64,000 nt of DNA from Pycnococcus provasolii (lineage: Eukaryota > Chlorophyta > Pseudoscourfieldiophyceae > Pseudoscourfieldiales), in the NCBI GenBank assembly GCA_049487715.1, contig CP150550.1:1054001-1118000 (forward strand), written 5' to 3'. The notes beneath the pieces are model-generated. The model saw only the letters and a list, made by a program, of their open reading frames with translations, ran no database searches and had not been told where the DNA came from. A program made the translations under genes and the position numbers. Positions 39,983 to 48,809 of the stretch are shown in pieces (within the stretch, counting starts at the first letter, position 1; each line of letters opens with the position of its first letter).

Positions 39983-40708
39983 TCACACGTTTTGCTCCAG
40001 AAGCGCGGTGGTCTCCTGTAGCAAAGTTATTGCAGTTGTTAACGCCTCGTGCTTAGAAGCTAGCTCCGCAATTTCCTCCTTCAGCGGCGCGGTGCGCGGG
40101 TCGCTCGCGAAGCGCTCACTGGCGTGCTGGCACGTCTTTATCAGCCTCTCGATGGCGTTGGCGTACTCCTGAACGGATGGGACGCTGCTTTCATAGCGCT
40201 GCATCGATTCATACGGCATGGTGGTGCGCTGATGACGTGCGACGCCATTCGCGTTCTGCGCCGCATGCTGCACCATCGCCCGCTGCTGCGCGATACGTTC
40301 GCTGATGGAGTCGAACGTCTCGACGACGTCCATCTCAAATTTGACGGCAGGTGGGGCAGACGGCTGCGCCGCATTATTGACACCAGACGCAAGTGGCTGG
40401 CTCAAAGGTGGAGGTGGCGGCGAAGGTGACGGACTTGGCGTGTCAGACGCGGGCGCAACACCAATCGTGTGCTTGAGTCGCAGCTTGTTTTCCTGCTTCC
40501 TGCTAATGCGGGTCTTCTTCTGCGTGAGGAAGACGAAGTCGTCCGCCATGTCGTCGTTGTTGTCGACGATTTCCTGCCGCAGCTCCGCGAGCGTGGCGTT
40601 GGGAGCAATGAAGATGGCACCCTTCTCCTCCGGCGGTGCGTTCGACGACGGGTTGGCATAGAAGGAGAGCGTCCAGTCCGTGAGCTCGTCGTCGTCGTCG
40701 GTCGCCAT
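39983..40708 (-). CDS. Hypothetical protein with possible ubiquitin-like N-terminus and coiled-coil C-terminus
   Basis: 241 aa, not recognised as a named family. Residues about 8-80 alternate beta-like and helical segments (WTLSFYANP, GAIFIAPNATLAELRQEIVD, FVFLTQKKTRIS) in the order expected of a ubiquitin-like or effector-type beta-grasp fold. A Pro/Ser-rich linker (85-115) follows, then long helices from about 120 to 241 with heptad-like spacing. No catalytic residues or membrane spans are present. Such a layout suggests a scaffold or assembly factor. It is head-to-head with the next gene, 206 bp apart. Confidence 0.55.
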   Translation of the reverse strand: MATDDDDELTDWTLSFYANPSSNAPPEEKGAIFIAPNATLAELRQEIVDNNDDMADDFVFLTQKKTRISRKQENKLRLKHTIGVAPASDTPSPSPSPPPPPLSQPLASGVNNAAQPSAPPAVKFEMDVVETFDSISERIAQQRAMVQHAAQNANGVARHQRTTMPYESMQRYESSVPSVQEYANAIERLIKTCQHASERFASDPRTAPLKEEIAELASKHEALTTAITLLQETTALLEQNV

Positions 40709-40914
40709 CGCCGCCGCCACAGCACGCGAGGTGAAAATGACGGGACCGAAGGAGACAAGAAAAAGAGGGTCGGACTACCAAATACTCGGGGTTTCGTCTT
40801 CGATTCTTCTTCTTCTTCGAAAACCCCGAACGGCGAATGCTTCGCGAACCGCCCATTTTTGGTTGCGCTGTCCGGCGTCGTCGCGCAAAACGCTTCGAAC
40901 GCACGTTACCAACC

Positions 40915-41466
40915 ATGTCCACGACGGAGGAGGAAGGTCCGAAGTGGTCGAATGGTTGGACAGACTTCTTCGCAGAGGCGGGTGCGAAATCGAAAGCCAA
41001 AGATGACGCGCTCGAAAAGTGCAAAGCCATGGCAGCCAGGGTGCGCACCGCGGAGCGCGCGAACGGCGCGACGCCACCTCCTGCAAAGCTTCGGAGCTGC
41101 GTGGATGCGACTGGCATGCGCAGGGGCAAGTGCACGGTCGCGTACACGAACTGCCTCGGCTACTGGCGCGCAGCGCTCCCGGGCGCAGGGGTGTACGACA
41201 ACCTGCGCGACATCTGCGTCAAGTGCGGGTGCAAGGCTGCCTTGCACGAGGAACTGGGACTCGAGGAGGATAGACAGCGCAGCGCGCCTCCGCCACCCCC
41301 ACCCGCACCAACGGACGAAGAGCTGGACGGAATGGGAGCCGGTGCGCTTTTGCGTTTGTTGCGCGAACGCGGCGTTTCCGCACCCAACGGCCTGACGGAG
41401 AAGAAGGAACTGCTCGCGTTTGTGAGACAGGTTCTGCGTGCTCAGTCAAGCTCGACGACACGGTGA
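40915..41466 (+). CDS. Small Cys-cluster protein with SAP-like C-terminus
   Basis: 183 aa, not recognised. A central region holds clustered cysteines: CTVAYTNCLGYWR followed by DICVKCGCKAALHEEL, which could bind zinc. A Pro run and then a helical C-terminal segment of SAP type (EELDGMGAGALLRLLRERGV, TEKKELLAFVRQVL) follow. SAP-like helices bind nucleic acid in some proteins, but that is only a possibility here. ATG 40915 is preferred over an upstream in-frame ATG at 40837 because it lies at the end of Arg-rich leader-like sequence. Confidence 0.5.
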   Translation: MSTTEEEGPKWSNGWTDFFAEAGAKSKAKDDALEKCKAMAARVRTAERANGATPPPAKLRSCVDATGMRRGKCTVAYTNCLGYWRAALPGAGVYDNLRDICVKCGCKAALHEELGLEEDRQRSAPPPPPPAPTDEELDGMGAGALLRLLRERGVSAPNGLTEKKELLAFVRQVLRAQSSSTTR

Positions 41467-41560
41467 TGGCTCTTGACAAACACCGAAAGTTGCCATTTGT
41501 TTGTAATAAAAGCGAGTTTTGTCAATTATTTTGCTTACAATATTTTGCGTTCCTATGGGC

Positions 41561-42280
41561 TTAGTACTTCAGGAAGTTTCGCCTGTGTCCCGTGGGGTCC
41601 GCGGGCGGCATCCAGCGCGTGTTGTAGACGCTCTTTCCAACCTCCCAACCAGGCACGTCTTTCATAACCTCAGCCTCCCACGCGTGAAACTTGGCTTGCC
41701 GCTGCACGAAGACGCGGTCCGCCTCCGCCTGCAGGTATGGCGCGAGCGCCATGCGCGTGTTGTAAATTTCCTCCTTGAGCTTATTTCCCCTTTTGTTGTA
41801 CTGAGCAGTTTTGTGGAAGCCGTATCCCATGCCGAGCAGCACTAAGCCAAAAACGACGGCACCGCTTGGTCCGGTGTTGGGGATGCGTCGCGCGTAGCGC
41901 ACGCTGGGGAATCCTCCCGGCGGTGGTCCGTCCTGCGACACGGGCAGGTCCGTGACGGACTGTGTGTGTGTGCGTGTGTGCGTGTGCGCGTGTGAGTTTC
42001 AGCTTACAACGAAAGAACAAAGCGAGAGCCAAGACGAATCCAGAACACCAAGCAAACTCGAAGACCGCGTGAAAAAAGCCCTAGCTAGCTTTACTCCCCC
42101 CATCCACAATAATCTAGGACAACAAAGTGAGTGAGAGCAAGGCACGACAAAGATGCACGCGACAAACATCATCCACCAGCATATGAGGTGACGAGAAAGG
42201 AGAGCGCAGACGACACCCACTCCAATACGCAGAGTACGTACCCTGAGTCCACGAGGCGCGCGTAGGAAGGCGTCCGTCAT
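41561..42280 (-). CDS. NDUFA13: NADH dehydrogenase (complex I) subunit NDUFA13/GRIM-19, two exons
   Basis: Exons 42280-42242 (13 codons) and 41959-41561; intron 42241-41960 (282 bp) with a GTACGT donor. The acceptor AG directly follows a long CA repeat. The joined protein is 145 aa, the usual length. Exon 1 gives MTDAFLRAPRGLR, which with SVTDLPVSQDGPPPGGF matches the plant NDUFA13 N-terminus (MTEA-x-R, SVKDMP, QDGPPPGGF). The rest carries VRYARRIPNTGPSG, one membrane span, LQAEADRVF, MKDVPGWEVGKSVYN and RWMPP. It is an accessory subunit of mitochondrial complex I. Exon 2 alone has no ATG before the conserved part. Confidence 0.93.
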
Positions 42281-42582
42281 GGCGCTCTTCTTCTGAGCTC
42301 GGAAAGGCGAGAGGAGGTGTTGAGGGGGAGGAAGGGAAGGGTGGGGAAACGAGACCACTCGGGACAACCTCTCTGACCCATGCACCCTACGAGCGAGGAG
42401 GGGCCTGGGGGGGATACCGGTTCGGAGGGGAGATGTGGCCAAACCAGGCCATTAACCCATTTCCATTATTTATTCGGGGTTTGTGCAAGGCCCGCGCGCT
42501 TGCAAGCAGGTATCGCTTGAGGGCAGTCGTCGAGTTCGGTGAGGACCGTACGCGATCGTCCTTGCTCCCTCTCGTGCTGGCC
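42281..42582. other. Divergent intergenic region, NDUFA13 / BNR protein 2
   Basis: 302 bp containing G-rich sequence at 42318-42345 and 42400-42430. An in-frame ATG at 42433 lies upstream of the chosen BNR2 start. No other feature was seen. Confidence 0.35.
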
Positions 42583-44301
42583 ATGTCCGCACCGAGCTTG
42601 CCAGCCTCTCACAGCTACTTCAAGCTCACCGCGTCCGTGCTTATGGTCATACTGCTCGCCTTGCACACGCTGCAGCTCATGAGCTCGGGGGGGCGCGCCA
42701 AGCTACCGGACGCAAGGTCGGACAGAGACCTCGAGAACTTTGGGGAGGCTCTCGCGACAGCTGCGCAGCAGGTGGAGAGAGAACGGGCGTCGTCGTCAGT
42801 GTCAGGGACAGCACAGATAAAGTCAACGCCAACGTTAACGCCAACGCCAGCGAAGCGAGCAAAGCGCGGCGGCGGCGACAGAGGCAGGGTGGAGAGCGAG
42901 CTGCCGGCGGACCTCCTCGAGAACTTTCGCGGGAAGTTCAGAAAGACGGGCGGGGGGGGAGACCTGAACTCGAGCACGTTCAGCCTCTTCATCGACGCGG
43001 ATAAGAACGTCGCGGAGCGAGCGTGCACGTGCCATCCGCCCAAGAAGCTGTCGGATCGCGACTTCTTGAAAGGTGGCGGCGAACCGAAGTTGTCGAAAGC
43101 GTCGTGGTCGTGCTCGGTGCGAAAGGCTCGCGGGCGAACGCACTCGAGCTTGCAGACATACTGGGCCGCAAAGACGGGCGACGACGGAATGATGTATATG
43201 CACATGCCGTTTCTCGCACGCCTGCCCAACCGAAGCCTCGCTATGGCATTCCAGGCGAGCGCGCACCACGAGGGTGCCAAGGACCAGCACCTGCGCATTG
43301 CAATTTCGTCTGACGACCATGGCGCCAGTTGGTACCCTTCATTCGAGGTTCCCACGCTGCGCGTTGGCGCACAATGGGGTCCTGTGTTGCACTACGACGC
43401 GAGAAAGAGCTTGCTTTGGCTCTTCTACACCGAGTCGAAGAGCTGCCTGCGCCCAGCCGCGGTCTCAGCCGGTGGAAACCGCCTGCGCGAGAAGTGGCTG
43501 CCCGGCGGGGACATCTTTGCAACGCATGTATCGCTAGGCAATCCGAAAGTGCCTTTCAAACCAGACAGCTTCGCCCCTCCCAGGATGCTGTACTCCGAGA
43601 CGGCGGATGGCGGAATTCCCAAGGTGTTGGCAGGAAAGCTCGTGGTGCTGCGCAACGGCGACTGGATTCTGCCCTTCTGGCGCGAGAAGCACACCATCCT
43701 TGGCGTGTGCGAAAGCGATCAGGAGGGATCCGCCGGTGTGCTCGTGTCGCAGGATCGTGGTGAGAGCTGGCGTCCCTACGGACGCATCATACATCCTGGT
43801 ACGTGGCTCATCGAGGGTGCGCTCGCGCAGATGGCGAAATCAGATCACCTCATCATGGTGTTTCGCACATCGGCGGGTACCGGGGAGCTGTACTTTTCAA
43901 AATCCGACGACAACGGAAGGACTTGGTCGCAGCCCGCTTCGACAAAGCTAGCCAACCCTGGCGCCAAGTTGGTTTTGACATCCGTCGCGGATAATGCGCA
44001 CGCCCTAGTGTTCAACAACCACAAGCGGCTTCCGTACCCATTGCAGCACAGCCGCACGGATCTTGACTTGATCGCGTCGTCCGACGACGGCCGATCGTGG
44101 GGAATCGTGCACCGCCTTGAGTCGTCGCGACAGGAGGGTCGCATGTTTCACTACCCAAGTCTTCTGGAGGTGACGCCGTGCAAGCTGGTGGTGGCTTACA
44201 CCGCGTCTTCCATGGCGATGATGACCGGCGAGGAACGCGCTCAGACTGACTTCAACACGTACGGAATCCACATAGCGGTCGTGAATGCCGACAAGTTCTA
44301 A
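42583..44301 (+). CDS. Sialidase-like BNR/Asp-box repeat protein 2, probable type II membrane protein
   Basis: 572 aa. One hydrophobic segment near residues 12-32 after a short N-terminus suggests a Golgi type II anchor. A disordered stem runs to about 140. The sialidase-like propeller carries Asp-boxes SSDDHGASW, SQDRGESW, SKSDDNGRTW and SSDDGRSW, and family blocks WGPVLHYDA, WILPFWREKH, GTWLIEGALAQM and MFHYPSLLEV. It is a paralogue of the protein at 20390-22948, sharing block order but lacking the His-rich inserts. Substrate is unknown. The alternative start 42433 adds 50 residues of leader-like sequence. Confidence 0.85.
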   Translation: MSAPSLPASHSYFKLTASVLMVILLALHTLQLMSSGGRAKLPDARSDRDLENFGEALATAAQQVERERASSSVSGTAQIKSTPTLTPTPAKRAKRGGGDRGRVESELPADLLENFRGKFRKTGGGGDLNSSTFSLFIDADKNVAERACTCHPPKKLSDRDFLKGGGEPKLSKASWSCSVRKARGRTHSSLQTYWAAKTGDDGMMYMHMPFLARLPNRSLAMAFQASAHHEGAKDQHLRIAISSDDHGASWYPSFEVPTLRVGAQWGPVLHYDARKSLLWLFYTESKSCLRPAAVSAGGNRLREKWLPGGDIFATHVSLGNPKVPFKPDSFAPPRMLYSETADGGIPKVLAGKLVVLRNGDWILPFWREKHTILGVCESDQEGSAGVLVSQDRGESWRPYGRIIHPGTWLIEGALAQMAKSDHLIMVFRTSAGTGELYFSKSDDNGRTWSQPASTKLANPGAKLVLTSVADNAHALVFNNHKRLPYPLQHSRTDLDLIASSDDGRSWGIVHRLESSRQEGRMFHYPSLLEVTPCKLVVAYTASSMAMMTGEERAQTDFNTYGIHIAVVNADKF

Positions 44302-44378
44302 GGGATGCTCAAAGGCAAAGCTCAAAGTAAACCCTGTGTAAAATGAATATGTTGAACTGTATAATTACAATACTTGTA

Positions 44379-46421
44379 CTACAAAACAAGAATTCTGCGC
44401 CGATGCCGCAGAATTTCAGCCGCCTTTCGCGAATTGCGCTCAGCAAGTGCCAGAATGGCTGTTGCCGCTACAATGTCGGCACGCCAATACGACGATTCTG
44501 CCGATACGAGTGCCGCGGCGCGTGCCGCGGCACGTCGGGCAGCGACAACGTTTCCACGCGCGACGAGCGCTCCCACCAGATTGGCAAGCATCGCAGGTGC
44601 ATCCTCCGTGGCATGCGCAGCGCCACCACCTTCGGCGAGGCTCGCCTGCAGCAGTTCCATTGGCGATAGTCGCGCACCTGCTGGCATTGGTCCGTCCATG
44701 CAAAGTGCCTCGGCGAGCAGAAGGCGTGCCCTCGCACGTTCCGTGGCCAGGTCAGCCGCCGCCTCGGTGAGCACGCGCGTCGCCGCCTTCGCCGCATCCG
44801 CTGGCTTCCGCCTTTCGAGGGCCACATGTGCCGTCGCAAGAAGTGCGGCGGTCCGAAGCCTTGCACGCTCCGCGCGTCTTCGTCGACGCCACGACGCGAG
44901 AGCCGGTCGAGGCGGCACGGCGGCGGCGGCGGCGACCGTCGCAGCCTCCGCCTCCTCCTCGCCGATGTCAGCCTCACTCTCCTCGGCAATCAAACGAAGG
45001 CAAGTTGCTAATGCATGAGTCGCGAATTCGATGCTAAGATTCGTCGCCGTGGGCGACGGTGGCAACGACGTTGCCGCAGTCGTCGTCGTCGTCGTCGTCG
45101 TCTGCGGCGGTGGCGATTGTGAAGAAGAAGATGAAGAAGGCGACGACGAGGACGCGGGTGCTGGCGCTGGAGCTGGCGAAGCGGCGTGATGCGCAATGCA
45201 GCACTCTGCCAGGCGCATCCAGTAGAGCGCGCTATCGGCGCACGCCGGCGCAGCTTCCGTCAGGCAGGCGAATGCGCCGACGTAGTCGCCAAGTCTCAGC
45301 TTCTGCACACCAAGCGCGTACATCAGTCGCGTTCCCATGTCACCCGTCAACGGATCTGGGGTGGGGCTCACGGCTAGCTCGCGCATCGCGCGCGCGAGAA
45401 GTAGGCTGGCAGTGTTGTGATTTCCCCTCCTCGCCTCGAGCAGGGCGGCGTTTGCGGGAAGGCAAGCTCGCGCCGCCGCATCGTCCGCCGCGCCAAGTGG
45501 CGCTGGCGCCGCGAGCAGTGCCTCACCCGCGGCGGCGGTGTCACCCGCGAGCCAGCCGGCGTGAGCCCTTATGTGTGGAATATCGTCGCCTACGTCGTCG
45601 CCTCCCTGCTGCGCGACGACGTCGGCGCCGGAGGCGGCGGCGGCGAGCAGCTCGAGGCGCGCGCGCGCGAGGCTGACGAAGCGGTCGCCGTCGCCCTTCC
45701 GTGTTCTCGCCTCGCATGCTCGCAGCGCCTCGCGCGCCTCGCCCAGTCGTCCGCAGCGCAGCGCCACCTCGACGAGCGTCGTGTAGAGTCTCCTCGCAGC
45801 CGCCTCCGGCATCGCATCCGCGCTGCGGAAGAGGTGCGCGAGCGTCGTGGCTGGCGTGTCGGCGTTCGAGCTTCCGTCTCCCGCCGCCATGGACGCGAGC
45901 GCGGTGTTCACCGCCGCGACGTGCGCGTCGTGCTCTCCGACCCACGGGTTTCCCGTGGACGGCGACGACGGCGGTCCTGCAGGCGACGACGGCGCCGTCG
46001 GCGTTCCTCCCGGGCTCCCCGGCGTGGTGGTGGTGGTGTTGGTGGTTGTCGCGGCGTCTTCGATAGCGGCGTTGACCGCCCTGTCTGTGAGCGCCGCCGC
46101 CCTGACGAGTTCGTCTCTCGCGTCCGTGACTTCGTCTCTAAGTTCGCGCACGTCGTTCGCGTGTTCGTCGTGTGCGTGCCTATCTCTCGCGTAGAATTTG
46201 GCCAAGGCTAGGTTGTGTTTGAGCCGCGCGTCGTTCGGCCTGATTGCGTGGATGTTGGCAAGCGCTTCTCTACAAGCTGCAAATTCCCGCGCGTGGAACG
46301 CGTCGCGCGCAAGAAGACGCGCGGGCACAGCCTTATCAGCACCATTATCGGTAGGGGTACGCTGGTCACAATCACCACCACCACCACCCTGGTGCAGGAG
46401 CTGCTGCTGCTGCTTCTCCAT
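44379..46421 (-). CDS. CNOT10: CCR4-NOT complex subunit 10 (CNOT10), TPR protein
   Basis: 680 aa, all-helical TPR repeats with Ala-rich composition. CNOT10-type features are the N-terminal repeat with AREFAACREALANI and LKHNLALAKFY, the central cluster ANAALLEARRGNHNTASLLL, MYALGVQKLRLGDYVGAF and SALYWMRLAECCIAHH, and C-terminal repeats. Two low-complexity insertions (Thr/Pro/Ser; Ser/Thr/Pro) split the array. CNOT10 partners CNOT11 on the NOT module of the mRNA deadenylase complex. Other TPR proteins could look similar, but RLAECCI and the repeat order favour CNOT10. The start 46421 opens with a Gln tract. It is head-to-head with the OST-alpha gene. Confidence 0.7.
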   Translation of the reverse strand: MEKQQQQLLHQGGGGGDCDQRTPTDNGADKAVPARLLARDAFHAREFAACREALANIHAIRPNDARLKHNLALAKFYARDRHAHDEHANDVRELRDEVTDARDELVRAAALTDRAVNAAIEDAATTTNTTTTTPGSPGGTPTAPSSPAGPPSSPSTGNPWVGEHDAHVAAVNTALASMAAGDGSSNADTPATTLAHLFRSADAMPEAAARRLYTTLVEVALRCGRLGEAREALRACEARTRKGDGDRFVSLARARLELLAAAASGADVVAQQGGDDVGDDIPHIRAHAGWLAGDTAAAGEALLAAPAPLGAADDAAARACLPANAALLEARRGNHNTASLLLARAMRELAVSPTPDPLTGDMGTRLMYALGVQKLRLGDYVGAFACLTEAAPACADSALYWMRLAECCIAHHAASPAPAPAPASSSSPSSSSSSQSPPPQTTTTTTTTAATSLPPSPTATNLSIEFATHALATCLRLIAEESEADIGEEEAEAATVAAAAAVPPRPALASWRRRRRAERARLRTAALLATAHVALERRKPADAAKAATRVLTEAAADLATERARARLLLAEALCMDGPMPAGARLSPMELLQASLAEGGGAAHATEDAPAMLANLVGALVARGNVVAARRAAARAAALVSAESSYWRADIVAATAILALAERNSRKAAEILRHRRRILVL

Positions 46422-46967
46422 GTTTTGCCGGCGTGCCTGCCAACGTGCAGGTTTGTTATCGTAGTCTAAGTTCGTTTGCCCCCCCCCCCCTCGCCACTGC
46501 CACGGCTAGCGTGTGAGTGAGAGCCCGAGTCTAAGATAAAAGAGGAGAAAGAGAAGAGAAGGGAGGAGGGGCGAGGCGGTGGAAAGATGAAAGAGGAGTT
46601 CAGCAGAAAAAAGGAAGGGCACCCCCGGGGGAGTCAACTGGGATCACGCAGCCCCCAGGTGGTTCTGGTGGTACTCCTGGGAGCGATCTAACGCAGTTCC
46701 TGGATCCTGAGGAGTTCCTCTTCTGCCCCTTCCCTCGACCAGACAGACGCCCTTCCCTCTGAAGTCTGAAGGAGAGAGAGGGTGGTAATAATAATCTTAC
46801 TTTGGAAGAGGGAGGGAAAAGCTCCGCCTGTCCGGCTGTCCGGGTGGGGTGGTAATAAGAGCAGTCGTCCCGTCCCTTCTTCTTCTTCTCCTTGGCGTCA
46901 GCGTCCTTGTGGTGCCTGTGCCACGTCTCACGTTCGCTCTCGGCCTTCTTTAGCACCCCCTGGGGGT
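46422..46967. other. Divergent intergenic region, CNOT10 / OST-alpha
   Basis: 546 bp. Ten consecutive C at 46480-46489, purine-rich sequence to about 46600, and a segment with CCCCCGGGGG and CCCCCAGG words near 46622-46682 that could fold. No gene and no telomere-like units are present. Confidence 0.4.
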
Positions 46968-47320
46968 ATGCTCACTCCTAACGGCATGCTCACGCTCGAG
47001 CTCGCGATCCTCCTCAACTTCGTCGCAGGCGCGTGGATCTTCGCAGGCGCCGTCTACGAACACAGAAAGGCGAACATATACGCACCCGCGCAGGTGTGCT
47101 GCGTCAGAATCACAGCACTCGCGCCCGTCGCCGCGGCGCTCGTATGGACGCAGATGGTATGCATCAACAACGCAGAAGGAGGGGCGCCCATGCTCGTCGC
47201 GACGATGGAGGCTCTCAGAGACTTCGTCGAGTGCTACTGTGTATTTTGTTTTTGGGTGCTGATGATTGTGTGGGTAGGGGGTGAGCGAAGAGCGACCGAC
47301 TTACTCGACGCGCAGCTTGA

Positions 47321-47351
<31 letters not shown>

Positions 47352-48191
47352 GCGGCGGGAACAAAAACAAGTGCAGCAGACTCAAGTGAGCGAGCGAGCG
47401 CGCCCGCGCCAGCTGCATCAAAATCTGCCAACGGTGCCGCCTCTGCCAGCGCTGTCAATGCAAAGCTGGCGCCAAGCGCGCCGTCTTCGTCGACGGCGCC
47501 GTCTTCGACCAAGCCTTGCAACCGCAGCGCATCCGAAGACGTCGAGGCGGCGACAGCGGCGATGGCGGCGTCAGCGGCGTCACCGTACTGCCACGTGTTC
47601 CCTCCGCTCGAGGGTGTGCAGTCGCTGCGCTCGCTGGCGCTCTTCAAATTCCACTCGGGCTCGGAGCGCCTTCGCTACTGGCGCTCCGTTCTCGTCGCTT
47701 GGCTTTTCGTCAGGCCTATGCTCACGCTGCTGCACGCCGCACGCGTCGAGAGGCTCGTTCTTGCTCAGGACGAAGGCGTTCAAAAACGACCACGCATTGC
47801 CGTGATGATTGTCACAGCCGTGGCGATGCATACACTGCTCGACACGTACTGGCGACTTCGCTCGCGACTCGACGGCTTACAAACGGCGCGCAAATTTGTT
47901 GCAATCAAGGTGGTTGTCGGCGTTACCATCCTGCAGCAGCAGCTTGCGCCTTTCTTTCTACCATCCGGACAGCGTGGCCACGCCCTTCTCTGTGGGCTCA
48001 CAGCGCTCGAACTGGGTGCATTTTCGCTGCTGCTTCGCGTCTCGTTCGCACCAAACACGCTGAATATGTCCGCCATCTCGCACTCAGCGACGGATGACGC
48101 GAGCGGATCCGGTCTCTCAACGCCTCGGCTGCTGTCGTTGTGGGATGTGTTCAACCTCAAGTCAATCTCTCGAAAGTTGTACTCGCTATAA
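46968..48191 (+). CDS. OST-alpha/DUF300 (TMEM184-like) membrane protein
   Basis: 407 aa, about seven transmembrane segments. The organic solute transporter alpha/DUF300 pattern appears as RITALAPVAAALVW, MEALRDFVECYCVFCFW near the third span, VGGER, and later KFVAIKVVVGVTILQQQLA and the ALELGAFSLLLRVSF segment. A low-complexity Thr/Ala/Ser linker of about 100 residues is inserted after VGGER where homologues have a short loop. Substrate is unknown; plant members are vacuolar and linked to brassinosteroid receptor traffic. ATG 46968 is used; another in-frame ATG is at 46986. Confidence 0.75.
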
Positions 48192-48312
48192 ATTTGTAAC
48201 ATGAACTCTCTGTCTAAAAACTTCTTAGAAAATTAATTGACGGGAACCCCTAAATGTGACAGGCGTTCCCCGAAAGAGATCGCGACGATCTATTTCACAT
48301 TTCATTGACAAA

Positions 48313-48762
48313 ATGATGGCGCGTGTGGCGCATCTTTTCTTTTTGAGCACTCTGCTCCTGGCGATGCTGCTGCCTGCTGCTGATGCCTTCCTCCTTCAGT
48401 GGCTACGTGCATCGCAGGCGGCAACGACTGTGCAGGATTCATCTGATGCTGGCACTGTATGTGGGCCGGCTACGGTGGGAAGAGACGCTGCACGAGTCGC
48501 GTGTACGCGAATGAATATCGCTTGCCAAAGTCCATCGATGCAACCTTCCAAGATTGTGGAGAATGCATGTGCGCAAGAAACGACGAGGACGCCGATGAAG
48601 GACGATAACGCGCGGAGGATCTGTGCGCGAGCATACGATGAATACATCGTCAATGCAGAGTACTTTCTTTCGCAGTATCGCCAGAATTGTGCAGGACTTT
48701 TAGTCACCGATTGTGGCAGTGCTTTGTACACGAACTACAAGAAAATGTTTTGCCAATCGTAA
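48313..48762 (+). CDS. Small secreted cysteine-rich protein, unknown
   Basis: 149 aa. A clear signal peptide (MMARVAHLFFLSTLLLAMLL, cleavage after about PAADA) precedes a mature domain with eight cysteines, enough for four disulfides. The spacing is irregular and matches no domain I recognise. Sequence is polar, with no repeats or membrane segment after the signal. It may be extracellular, vacuolar or cell-surface. ATG 48313 is the first in-frame ATG, with a second at 48316. It converges on the RNase H gene 47 bp away. Confidence 0.62.
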   Translation: MMARVAHLFFLSTLLLAMLLPAADAFLLQWLRASQAATTVQDSSDAGTVCGPATVGRDAARVACTRMNIACQSPSMQPSKIVENACAQETTRTPMKDDNARRICARAYDEYIVNAEYFLSQYRQNCAGLLVTDCGSALYTNYKKMFCQS

Positions 48763-48809
48763 ATCCAATCCAAAGTGGCAAAGTGCTGCTGCTGCTTTTT
48801 GTTTTTTTG

